Assembly: GCA_022496805.1 (NCBI GenBank)
Contig: CM040094.1
Span: forward strand, 20,297,501-20,361,500
Reading direction: 5' to 3'
Source: Pohlia nutans
Lineage: Eukaryota; Streptophyta; Bryopsida; Bryales; Mniaceae
DNA: 64,000 nucleotides
The position numbers and the translations under genes are program-made. A model generated the notes under the pieces. That model was given only the letters and a program-made list of their open reading frames with translations, searched no databases and was not told the origin of the DNA. Of this stretch, positions 33,841 through 43,327 are shown piece by piece (position 1 is the first letter of the stretch; the number at the start of each line of letters is the position of its first letter).

Positions 33841-36800
33841 GGACTGTGCGGCTGGACATCTCAACATCCAAAAATAATCCAAGTCCCTTCCTCTCAGCTC
33901 AACCTTCAGATTGTTTTATGGTACCTTTACATTTTGGTATTCAAGAACTTCAAGTTAATGCTTTATTAGACTCGGGTGCATCTGCTTGCTTCATAGATGA
34001 AGAGTTTACCAAGCTTCACAATATTCCTCTTATGAAGAAACCAAAGCCTGTCCATGTAGAAGTCATAGACGGACGACCATTGTCTTCGGGCAATGTTATC
34101 CATGAAACTAAACCGTTGAAGATACGTCTTGAAAACCATGAGAGCAACATTGTGTTTAATGTTATCAAGACCCCTTCATGTCCTGTCATTTTGGGACTAT
34201 CTTGGCTTGATAGATATAATCCATTAATAGATTGGAAGTTGCAAAAAGTAACATTTCCAACAAACTCCTTGAAGGTGGAATCTGCCAAGACAATGTCTAG
34301 AAACAAACCTTTGTTTATAGGTGCAAGGGCTTTTATGAAGGAAGCCAAGCAAAATACACCTTTTGTCATCTTTGCTACTCCGACTCGTAAAAATGCGACT
34401 CCAACTTTCGTTATTCCAAAGCAGTATGAAGGATTCAAAGATGTCTTTGAAAAGAAAAATGCTGACATGCTACCAGAACATCGATCCTACGACTGTGCTA
34501 TAGATCTTCATGAAGGAATGCAACCACCTTTTGGCCCAATCTACAACTTATCGCAAATAGAGTTGGCAGAATTGCGGAAGTATATTGACAAAAATCTAGC
34601 CAAGAATTTTATTCGTCACTCAAAGTCGTCAGCTGGGGCACCGATTTTGTTCGTGAAAAAGAAGGATGGCTCTCTGCGAATGTGCGTGGACTATCGAGGC
34701 CTCAATAAGATAACTAAGAAAAACCGTTATCCGTTACCTTTTATTTCTGGTCTCTTGGAGCAGCTCGGACGTGCAAAGATCTTTACGAAAATTGATCTTA
34801 GGGGAGCTTACAACCTCGTACGAATCAAGGAAGGAGACGAGTGGAAGACAGCTTTCCGTACAAGGTATGGCCATTTTGAATATAACGTCATGCCTTTTGG
34901 CCTTACCAATGCTCCGGCTGTTTTCCAACATATGATGAATGACATTTTTCGGGAGCACCTTGACGACTTTGTTGTCATCTATCTGGATGACATTCTGATA
35001 TTTTCGAAGAACGAAGAAGAACACAAGAAGCATGTTCGTTTGGTTCTTGAGAAACTACGAGAACGAGGACTCTACGCGAAGTTGGAAAAGTGTCTATTCC
35101 ACCAAACGGAGATGGAATTTCTAGGGTTCGTTGCAACTACGGATGGCTTGAAGATGGACCCCAAGAAGGTGGAAGCAATTGTATCCTGGGAGGTTCCGAA
35201 GACAGTTAGAGACGTACAATGTTTTCTTGGCTTTGCTAACTTCTATCGGATCTTCATCAAGAATTATTCTCGAGTCGCTGCTCCACTCACTCGGTTGACT
35301 TGTAAGGACAAGCTCGAATGGGGACCTCAAGCAGAAAAGGCATTCCAAGATCTTAAGACGACGTTTACTACGGCTCCAATCTTGGTACACCCTGACTTTG
35401 CAAAGGCCTTCTATTTGGAAACTGATGCTTCGGATTTTGCTTTGGGAGCCGTACTTTCACAGATGGGCGAAGACAGTAAGCTCCATCCAGTTGCGTTTTA
35501 TTCTCGGAAGTTCTCTGCCGCTGAAATCAACTACGAAATCCACGACAAGGAACTCCTTGCTATAGTGGATTCTTTCCAAGAGTGGCGACACTTTCTCGAA
35601 GGCGCTGCGCATCCGGTGACCGTATATACGGATCACAAGAATTTAGAGTACTTCATGTCGGCTCGAGTCCTGAATCGACGTCAAGCTCGGTGGAATATGT
35701 CGTTATCGCGATTTGACTTTGTTATCACCTATCGGCCTGGAAAGCAACAAGGACTATCCGATGCATTATCGAGGAGATTGTATATGGCGCCTAAAGCTGG
35801 AGAAGCAGCGTTTGATCAACAATGCGCTACATTATTGAAATCGGAGCATTTTAGAATTTGCACTGCTGTCGTACCAATTGATGCGGACTTCCTCAACCAG
35901 GTACGTACTGCGACAATTGAAGATTTTGTAGCTCTTGAGATCAAGAAGTGTGCCGATAATGACAAGTTCAAGGTAAAGGGAGATCTTTTGTATTTTGAAG
36001 AGCGACTGTATATTCCAAAGGGACCAACACGACTTCGAGTTCTCCAATCTTGCCACGACTTTCCAGCAGCAGGTCATTTTGGATACAACAAGACATTGGA
36101 GCTTATTTCGCGAGACTTTTGGTGGCCCCAAATGTGGAAGGATGTGAAGGAGTTTGTCCTCTCTTGTGATATTTGTTCAAGGTCCAAGAACCCTAGGCAT
36201 CGCCCCTATGGACTTCTACAGCCATTGCCTATTCCGCATCGACCATGGTCTTCAGTTTCCATGGACTTCATTACGGACCTGCCGCCTTCAAACTCGTTCG
36301 ACAGCATCTTTGTTGTGGTGGATCGGCTCACAAAGATGGCGCACTTTATTCTTTGCAAGAAGACATCGTCAAGTGAGGACACAGCAAAATTCTTTCTTGA
36401 TAATGTATATCGTTATCATGGTTTGCCAGATGATATTGTATCGGATCGAGGAACTCAGTTTGTTTCCAAGTTCTGGAGATCTCTTTTTGAGATATTGAAG
36501 GTGGATATCAAGCTTTCTTCGGCTTTTCATCCTCAAACCGACGGTCAGACAGAACGGGTGAATCAAGTCTTGGAGCAGTATCTATGTTGCACCATCAACT
36601 ACCAGCAAGACGATTGGACCAAGTATCTACCGTTTGCCGAGTTTGCTTACAACAACACCCTTCATGCGTCGACTCAACAAACACCGTTTTTTGCCAATTA
36701 TGGATACCATCCAAAGCTCGATTTGTTAAATCCAGTAGCAAATAACAACCCGGCAGCAGAAGGCTTTGCGAAGCAGCTGTCGGAACTTCAAGCTACGTTG

Positions 36801-37316
36801 AAACTTCAATTACGGACCGCCCAAGAATCTTACAAGAGGACCGCAGATAAATTCCGGAATGAGGCACCTACTTTCAAGATTGGAGATAAAGTATGGCTTC
36901 TCCGACGGAATATCAAGACTAAACGACCGTGTGATAAGCTGGACTACCGCAGATTAGGACCATTTGTCGTCCAGAAGCAAATCAATCCCGTGGCTTACCG
37001 TCTGGAGTTACCAGCCGTTATGAAGGTACATCCAGTCTTTCATGTCTCTTTATTGGAGCCTTATCGAGAATCATTTTTCCCTGGAAGAGTGCAAAGTCCG
37101 CCACCTAGCATTGAAATTAAGAACCACGAGGAATACGAGGTCGAAAAGGTGCTAGATTCACGACGAAGGTGGGGCAAGTTGGAGTATCTTGTTCATTGGT
37201 ACGGCTACGATATTAATGAGCGAACGTGGGAGCCAGCCGAAAATCTTACAAATGCGCCGCAAAAAGTACAGGAATTTCATCAACGATATCCTGATAAACC
37301 GAAGCCATCTCGATGA
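33759..37316 (+). CDS. pol: Pol polyprotein with chromodomain (1185 codons open)
   Basis: Open throughout. Order: aspartic protease (DSGA at residue 71), reverse transcriptase (DYRGLNK, YLDD at 408-411), RNase H (ETDASDFALG, IHDKEL, YTDHKNLEYF), integrase (H-H-C-C zinc module, then D in SMDFITDLP near 834, VSDRGTQF, and Glu in QTERVNQ), and a chromodomain at about 1124-1180 (YEVEKVLD, YLVHWYGY, TWEPAENL). There is no ATG at the start, and it overlaps the end of gag by ~80 bp in the -1 frame, so expression by frameshift is expected. The chromodomain probably steers integration to marked heterochromatin. Confidence 0.95.
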   Translation: MFEETEDSNNKTEEYKHTGKRGRPATIGTVRLDISTSKNNPSPFLSAQPSDCFMVPLHFGIQELQVNALLDSGASACFIDEEFTKLHNIPLMKKPKPVHVEVIDGRPLSSGNVIHETKPLKIRLENHESNIVFNVIKTPSCPVILGLSWLDRYNPLIDWKLQKVTFPTNSLKVESAKTMSRNKPLFIGARAFMKEAKQNTPFVIFATPTRKNATPTFVIPKQYEGFKDVFEKKNADMLPEHRSYDCAIDLHEGMQPPFGPIYNLSQIELAELRKYIDKNLAKNFIRHSKSSAGAPILFVKKKDGSLRMCVDYRGLNKITKKNRYPLPFISGLLEQLGRAKIFTKIDLRGAYNLVRIKEGDEWKTAFRTRYGHFEYNVMPFGLTNAPAVFQHMMNDIFREHLDDFVVIYLDDILIFSKNEEEHKKHVRLVLEKLRERGLYAKLEKCLFHQTEMEFLGFVATTDGLKMDPKKVEAIVSWEVPKTVRDVQCFLGFANFYRIFIKNYSRVAAPLTRLTCKDKLEWGPQAEKAFQDLKTTFTTAPILVHPDFAKAFYLETDASDFALGAVLSQMGEDSKLHPVAFYSRKFSAAEINYEIHDKELLAIVDSFQEWRHFLEGAAHPVTVYTDHKNLEYFMSARVLNRRQARWNMSLSRFDFVITYRPGKQQGLSDALSRRLYMAPKAGEAAFDQQCATLLKSEHFRICTAVVPIDADFLNQVRTATIEDFVALEIKKCADNDKFKVKGDLLYFEERLYIPKGPTRLRVLQSCHDFPAAGHFGYNKTLELISRDFWWPQMWKDVKEFVLSCDICSRSKNPRHRPYGLLQPLPIPHRPWSSVSMDFITDLPPSNSFDSIFVVVDRLTKMAHFILCKKTSSSEDTAKFFLDNVYRYHGLPDDIVSDRGTQFVSKFWRSLFEILKVDIKLSSAFHPQTDGQTERVNQVLEQYLCCTINYQQDDWTKYLPFAEFAYNNTLHASTQQTPFFANYGYHPKLDLLNPVANNNPAAEGFAKQLSELQATLKLQLRTAQESYKRTADKFRNEAPTFKIGDKVWLLRRNIKTKRPCDKLDYRRLGPFVVQKQINPVAYRLELPAVMKVHPVFHVSLLEPYRESFFPGRVQSPPPSIEIKNHEEYEVEKVLDSRRRWGKLEYLVHWYGYDINERTWEPAENLTNAPQKVQEFHQRYPDKPKPSR

Positions 37317-37453
37317 TAGCTTTTTTCTCAAGTTTCTTTAGACAAGAGTATAAAAGGAGGGGAGGACACTACCTAAAACTCATAGTTGATGTTGTTATTT
37401 TCTCTAAGATAGAATAGAGTTTTATTCAAGTAGTCATAGTTTGGTCTGCAGTC

Positions 37454-37807
37454 ATGGATAGTCAAGAGATAGATAGTATACCAGTCGTGTCATCTCAACC
37501 AACGAACCCACGAAGGCGACCCCGAGATGAAGAACCGCCTGTACCACGACGACGACGAAGGATACCAAGCAACCGATCGCTGGTGATTGTATTCGAGGTA
37601 GAGCCTGCTTTCAATGGTCTACCAGAAGGCGTGTTTGCAGGACAATTTCACAATGAAGACACGGAAGTTCATGCTTGGTCAGAAGTGGAAGGCGTAGGCC
37701 ACTACCGTTGGCTTCAAGGACCAATGAACCACCTACCTCGTGAACAACAATTGGAGTTCATTGCAGACGTCATGCGACAAATCTTCATTTTTTTACGATG
37801 GTATTGA
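37454..37807 (+). CDS. Third ORF of the retrotransposon (117 residues)
   Basis: Lies between pol and the 3' LTR and starts with ATG. The N-terminal part has a basic stretch PRRRRRIPSNR that could be a nuclear localisation or RNA-binding signal. The rest (VIVFEVEPAFNGLPEGVFAG, acidic, then LPREQQLEFIADVMRQ) is unrecognised. A polypurine tract AAAAGGAGGGGAGG precedes it at 37352 and another, AGAAGGAGAGG, directly precedes the LTR. Extra ORFs here are unusual for chromoviruses. Confidence 0.55.
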   Translation: MDSQEIDSIPVVSSQPTNPRRRPRDEEPPVPRRRRRIPSNRSLVIVFEVEPAFNGLPEGVFAGQFHNEDTEVHAWSEVEGVGHYRWLQGPMNHLPREQQLEFIADVMRQIFIFLRWY

Positions 37808-37857
37808 CCAGCGACAACATTGCTTCTCGGAGACCTCGAAGCTAGAAGGAGAGGTGA

Positions 37858-38248
37858 TGTCACGGACATACATTAGAAACTTCTAGAAGATTCTCTGAAG
37901 ATTCTATAGAATATTCTTTAAAGATTCTTTTAGAAGGTTCTAAAAGATTCTTAGAATATTCTTAGTATATTCTAATAGATTCTAAGAAGCTGCTCGAGAA
38001 GCTTCCTGGTTAGTGGAAGTTGTTTGAGAAGCGTCCTAGTTCACAGAAGTAGCTCGAGAAGCTTCCTATCCAGTAGTATATATAGGAGTCGAGGCTGAAG
38101 GGTTCTTCAGTCTCGACAACGCATTTCTTAGAGCTCTAGCTCACCTCTCTTGGTGTTGTTTGTGTACTCATCTGATCAATCTAGTTCTTGCATGTTCTCT
38201 CTGAACTTCTTGTTTAGATTTATTGTGTGTATTTCCGTGTCCATAACA
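37858..38248 (+). repeat. 3' LTR (391 bp)
   Basis: Same length as the 5' LTR. Five transitions separate them. One (GG to AA near 37950) destroys a GAA triplet of the second four-unit heat-shock element. Confidence 0.95.
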
Positions 38249-38253
38249 TTACC

Positions 38254-39583
38254 ATATCTTCAATGAAACATATCAATTAAGGCGTTACCAAATTGATGAT
38301 ATTACAATGTGTAATCGTAACAAATCAATGACATTCCACATTTGGATCCAAATTCTATTATTTGAATTTGAAAAATCTCATATCACAAGTTTTGACATTG
38401 TTTTATAGAATCATGGAGCCCCTTATATCAAATTACTTTTTAAATAGATGCTAAAATATTATGAATGTCAAAAACACCCTAAAATTCGAACATAATATAG
38501 TAGTAATATATATGTTAAGAACATAAACAAAAAATATTATAATACTTATTTTCAAATATTCTAGAATAAAAAAAATTAGGATGAAATCCTAAGAGTATTA
38601 ACTTCTAAATATTCAAGGGGATGAAAGCTAGACAAAACTTAGATGCGTTATAAATTGTTACTTGATGAAGTTTTGTGCAACTTTGATGAATTTTTATGCA
38701 ACTTTGATGAATTTTCATACAAAGGAAAAATTAAGAAGCATGATGTTTAGTAATGCATGATCGGCACTGTCAAACTTTCCAAAAAAAATTAGATGATTAA
38801 TTCATGAACTTAAAAGCACTAATCATTGAATATTCACAAAAGTTATAATTTTTATCTCGTTTCATGTTGCAATAATTCATCAAAAAAGTTCTAAGATGTT
38901 AGTTCAAAATAGTTCAAAAGTACTCTTATAAAAGGAAAATAGTAAATTAAGTAACCAAAAAGATCTCCAAAATCACTGCACTTAGAGTTTTACATTTCAA
39001 CTCATCTCAACCAATTTCTTTCACAACTTGTCAATATCTTATTTGTAATCAAACTATAAAAGAATTTTGAATCTTACTTTTCAAATTTTGTACAAAATAT
39101 TGGTGATTGCAATGATAGATTTAACTAAATGGATAGAATTTAAAATTCATAATGTACAACTTTTATTCACAAATCAAGTTCAAAATATCCCTCTTAGTTT
39201 CATTTTATAATGCATCTTTACAATTCTTGAAATATGAAGAGGGTTGTGGGCATTTAAAGATTTAATTGGAATCCAACCCAAAAATCGTTTCATACATGAA
39301 ATATCAAAAAGTTGAACATTTTTGCAAAATAGTAGAAAACTTATACAAGAAAAGTGATCTTTGGCCAAACCTCCTATTAAAATGCTTCTCAGAAATTCAT
39401 AACCTCTTGGATTTGACTGAAATTTTTATCACAAAAACTAGACTTCAAGACGCAACTGTTCCAACAATTTTTATTGAAAACGGACACCAGATGAAGGAGA
39501 AATAAGCCGCCAAAGTTCACTGTTTTTTTTTCCTGTGACGGAATCAAGACTAATAGGTAACAATATTCAAGGTTTAGCATGAA
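38254..39583. other. AT-rich spacer
   Basis: No gene; weak local tandem motifs such as ACTTTGATGAATTTT at 38660-38715. Confidence 0.45.
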
Positions 39584-39841
39584 GCCTCGCCCCTAGTGCA
39601 TTGGTGGGAGGCTGGCGTTAGAAGGCACGAGGTAGCGGGTTTGATACCGTAGGGCGGCACTTCGGGAGTCCTATCCAGGTTGGGAATTGAGTGGCCCAAT
39701 AGGAAAATATTGCAGAAAGGGCTTCTTGGACAGCTTTTAAAATTTTGGGGCAGAGCATATATATTTTGGACATTGAAGCAACACCAAACCAAGATATATT
39801 CTCTCGATTGTGATCCGCAATCAACTGTTCCTAACCCGCAC
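39584..39841 (+). repeat. Possible tRNA-derived SINE
   Basis: TAGTGCATTGGTGGGAGG resembles a pol III A box. GGGTTTGATACC about 43 bp later resembles a B box (GGTTCRANNCC with one change). The region does not fold as a tRNA. The 3' limit is unclear. Confidence 0.35.
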
Positions 39842-39903
39842 ATGAAACCAACAGAATTTCTGTTGGTTTTCTCTTACACCGGAACCCCATTTCTCTAGTA
39901 GTG
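39842..39903. repeat. Solitary CACTA-like terminus
   Basis: A hairpin ACCAACAG...CTGTTGGT followed by the terminus TTTCTCTAGTAGTG, the inverse of CACTACTAGAGAAA. No partner end was found within the window. Confidence 0.4.
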
Positions 39904-39936
39904 CTACCAATTAATTACATTAATATTGGATACTAA

Positions 39937-40242
39937 ACATTACGAGAAGATGCAGAGTATCAATATGACGGATGGGAGCTAGATCATCCGCAAGACCATC
40001 CATTGATTTTAGATTTTCTCAACAACGCGAAGTGGTTTCTTCATCACAAAGTGAAAGATCGGACTAGACCGGGTTTGATGTTGAAGCAACTCAATAATCG
40101 ATACTGGCGCAAAGACGGCGTATATACTGATCGTGTGGGAGCAGCTCGTTATTTTATCAAAAAATCTCGGGACACTGGCAAACATTGGCACGAATTTGTA
40201 ATCGCTAAACCACCGGTAGTAGAATTGTCTGATTCAGAGTAG
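39937..40242 (+). CDS. Orphan ORF or exon, unknown
   Basis: Open from a stop at 39934 to a stop at 40242 (about 101 residues, no obvious ATG at the beginning). The composition is protein-like, with many charged and aromatic residues: WELDHPQDHP, KWFLHHKVKDR, QLNNRYWRKDGVYTDR, KHWHEFVIAKPP, ending LSDSE. No family recognised. Possibly the last exon of a captured or transposon gene. An A-rich tail-like tract follows about 60 bp later. Confidence 0.35.
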   Translation, partial: TLREDAEYQYDGWELDHPQDHPLILDFLNNAKWFLHHKVKDRTRPGLMLKQLNNRYWRKDGVYTDRVGAARYFIKKSRDTGKHWHEFVIAKPPVVELSDSE

Positions 40243-40599
40243 ATTATTTCATACTATAGTAATTTCGTTTATATTTCCATTATGCTATACTACTATAGAA
40301 AAAAAAAAGAAAAAACATATAAAAAACCCAAAAAAAAAAATATTGTAATAAACAAGAAATAGATGTAGTATCAAGTATGCTATTGCTACTTCTTATATAA
40401 TAAAGAGCATTTCTGAAATCTTCTCTCCGCTGCAGTTTAGGGTTTAGGGTGTCTATTTTTGATTTTTATCAACATTCAACATTCCACCACGCTCATAGTT
40501 AGCTCTTGCCATTTCTATAACTATAAAATAAGTTCCGTTTGGATACTTTATGCAAAAGTTATATACAAGTGAAGTATACACAATAAACCCGAAAGTCAA
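40243..40599. other. A-rich spacer
   Basis: Poly(A)-rich tracts at 40295-40345 and a short TTTAGGG tract at 40436-40450. No gene. Confidence 0.5.
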
Positions 40600-41100
40600 C
40601 AAATGGTTTTAAGTCAAATCATCTATATCTTCCAATCGGTGAGGATCTACAAAAAACCAATTATGCCAATGGAATCGTAGGAATCAAAAATGGGGGGTGA
40701 AGTGCACTCACAATCCCCATATTCAAAGTCTACACAAAACCATAACAAACCCTAAACCACAACCCCAAAACATCCATATCTTCCAATCCCAACGTCGGAT
40801 GACCATTTTCACTACACCATTGAATTTGTAGATGTTAAAAATGGGGGGGGGGGGGGGGGGGGGGTAGGTTAAATCAAAATTTCAAAATACTACAAAACCT
40901 CAAAAGTCAACACCCTAACCTCTAAAGTCAAACATTCCGTATCTCACAAACGGAGATACGTGTTAGGAATTTTATTGCAACGTTGGAATCACAACCCTCG
41001 AAAATGGGGGGAGTAGGCCAAACCCCAACGTCATCCGAGAAAATGGACTTTCCTAAGAATACCCATGTAACCCTAAACCCTAAAACCCTAAAGACAAAAA
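40600..41100. repeat. G-tract/telomere-repeat family, copy B
   Basis: Three ~150-bp modules, each with ATATCT..CAA(A/T).GG(A/T)GA and AAATGGGGGG. The middle one carries a 22-G run (40843-40864). Ends in CCCTAAACCCTAAAACCCTAAA. Almost the same sequence recurs at 62820-63318. Confidence 0.8.
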
Positions 41101-41653
41101 AAACCTTGAAGCTCATTTCTACACTCAATTTTCAATAATTTTTAATGAAATGAAAGGCACCGAGTGAAGATTTCCAAGTATAGCATTCTCACCACTGAGA
41201 TTGACATTTCACAATTCCATGCCAGACTTATCGATGATTTTCGTTTTCCTTTCACTTTGTACCCACGTCTGGTAATTGTTTTATGGAAAAATAAACGTAA
41301 GCTAATTTCTTACAAGATTTCATATTTGAAGACTTGACTCAATTGTTAACATGGCCTTGCCATTCAATGAATTTCGAACCCATTCCAAAAAAAGATATTA
41401 ATTTCTAAAGTTCAAATTTGTCACCGGATTGAACCCCAAAAAATCTTCTTTTGCAACTTTGACCCTTATAATCTAAGAATCTAATGGTCATTTCGCTCTC
41501 AAATTTTGTGCTCACACGAAAATTCAAGTTGGGTATTAGATCTTACGGTTGAATGATGAAAAAAATAAAAAACATATGATTTCTCCTGCAACTTCCAAAT
41601 GCTGTGTTTTTCATGGTTTTTTGTGAGAACACGGTCCTGGTCCTTTGGGGGTT
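41101..41653. other. AT-rich spacer ending in a MITE-like terminus
   Basis: No gene. CGGTCCTGGTCCTTTGGGGGTTAA at 41632-41655 resembles the right end of the piggyBac-like MITE at 28451-29032; no matching left end was found. Confidence 0.35.
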
Positions 41654-42102
41654 AAGGGAAGAAAATGAAGGTTTGAATTTCGAATGAAAATAGATTTTAG
41701 AATCATCTTTTGTTATCAAAACTCAATTGTATGTGTGGTTCATCTTGTGCACTATAGCTTGTCCAAATTAGGCTCAAAGCTTATAATGTTTGTAAATGTT
41801 ATCGGCAATTCTGTGAAAAGTTGAACGAACGTGAACTTGCTTGTGGGCACTGTGCACCACGTTGGCCTCTTCTCCTTCGTGCCTCGTATTTGTGATTCTG
41901 CACAGTGCCCACAAGCAAGTTCACGTTCGTTCAATTTTTCACACAATTGCCGATAAAATTTACAAACATTATAAGCTTTGAGTCTAATTTGGACAAGCTG
42001 TAGTGCACAAGATGAACCACAAATACGATTGAGTTTTGATAAAAAAAGGATGTTTTTAAAATCTATTTTTATTTGAAATTCAAACCTTCATTTTTTTCCC
42101 TT
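41654..42102. repeat. Foldback: 203-bp inverted repeat with 42-bp loop
   Basis: Arms 41654-41856 and 41899-42102 are near-perfect reverse complements (few mismatches, for example around GAACGAACGTGAACTTGCTT). A transcript would form a long hairpin. No coding capacity. Confidence 0.95.
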
Positions 42103-42290
42103 GATTCAAACAACTATGAATACAAATTTTGTTACTTGTGGTTTATGAAACTTTCAATGGAAAGAATGCAAGTCCTTTGTAAAATCATGTGGAAAAAAAT
42201 CATGAGTTTTGGGGTCATCTTTACTGAAATTTCAATGTTTGAAGTTTTCGGTTCAGAGATAATCGATTTGAATATAAATTTTGTATTTTT

Positions 42291-42956
42291 TTGATGCCTG
42301 TGGATTTCTCTGTTGCCTGTGGCAAGTCCTCGGAGAGGGTCTTAGAGGCTCTGACGTTTCCAGTAGTTGATAAGGCTCCCATGTGCTTCACTAGTTCCTT
42401 TCGCCGGGTAGTGGTATTCCGATGGAGACGTTGTCAAAATCTGCAAGTTGGAGGGAAGGGAAGAATTAACTTGCGTCCTGTCTTGGAACCAAAGTTTTCT
42501 TCTTTTCATCTGCACGAGGGTGGGCCGAGCGCTCGTCTTTTCCGTTCTTTGTTGGATGTGGTTGCCAACAGCGGCTTCCGGCCGAGTGAATTGGTAAAGG
42601 CTTCGTATTTTTGAAGTGATATATTTTTTGCATTTCTCGGTTTGAGGGAGGGCAACGTGTACAGGCCGGCCCTAAACCCTGAAACTGCTGCTGCTCTTGT
42701 AGGATGGAACAAGATTGCTGCTCTTGTTGTTTTGAATAGATCCTACATGAAATTGTTCGGATAAACTACATGTGTCCGTTAATAACTGTCGTGCTTGGTG
42801 GCAGTTCCTTTTCCCAGTTGCTTATAGGAAGTTGTTTGCGATCTTCTGTTGCAGCTCTCCGCGACTGGCTATGAGTTGTCACTGAGGCCGAGACCGGACC
42901 GCGTCAGCCCTGCTGCAAAGCAGTCGTCTCAGAGGCACGCAACTAACAGCACTTGA
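42291..42956 (+). CDS. Unknown two-exon coding fragment
   Basis: Exon 42291-42593 ends GAATTG|GTAAAG. Exon 42855-42956 starts after TTGTTGCAG in the same phase and closes with TGA. The protein (about 134 residues) has a coherent composition: LFRSLLDVVANSGFRPSEL continuing LSATGYELSLRPRPDR. No family recognised. May be a fragment of a larger gene like its neighbours. Confidence 0.35.
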
Positions 42957-43010
42957 TGCCTCAGCCGCTGCCCCATAACTTCATTTCTCTCGAGGTAAAT
43001 TCTTTTTGAA

Positions 43011-43327
43011 TATGGAATTCGATTAGGAATACGTCCTAAACTTTCGTAGATCTATTCTCGCTGTGGCAATATTAACCAAAAGTCAATGAGATGAACCCCT
43101 ATTACCTCGGCTATCGTTGTTTTGAGTAAACCCTAGGGTGTTAACGGGCTTCAGGTCCTCCCGGAGCCCTCGCCCTTAGTCAAACCCTTCTCGCTCCGCT
43201 CGATGGGTTTGACAGGCCTCGCGTTGCTCGGAGAATGTCATCCTCTTCCTAGTGCTGAAATCTATTGTGATTCCTCGTGTCCGTACATTTTCGGTGATGA
43301 GATGTTTTGGTGCTTTGGTCTCTCACC
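43011..43327. repeat. Dispersed ~315-bp repeat, copy 1
   Basis: Direct repeat of 52668-52981 with most positions identical (for example GGCTATCGTTGTTTTGAGT and TTCTCGCTCCGCTCGATGGG). Contains the perfect inverted pair GTCAAACCC...GGGTTTGAC. Confidence 0.85.

Larger units (their letters stand above)
31894..38248 (+). mobile_element. Ty3/gypsy chromovirus LTR retrotransposon (6355 bp)
   Basis: Two 391-bp LTRs, a TTACC target duplication at 31889-31893 and 38249-38253, gag, pol with C-terminal chromodomain, and a third ORF. The LTRs differ at only 5 of 391 positions, all transitions, so the insertion is recent. The pol sequence resembles fungal and moss (Tcn1-like) chromoviruses more than the common angiosperm lineages; that is judged by eye. 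Replication would go through an RNA intermediate and chromodomain-guided integration. This copy cannot make full Gag because of two stops. Confidence 0.95.

Noticed and set aside
39584..39660. A tRNA gene
   Set aside because: Box A- and B-like motifs are present, but no cloverleaf can be drawn; at best a SINE head.
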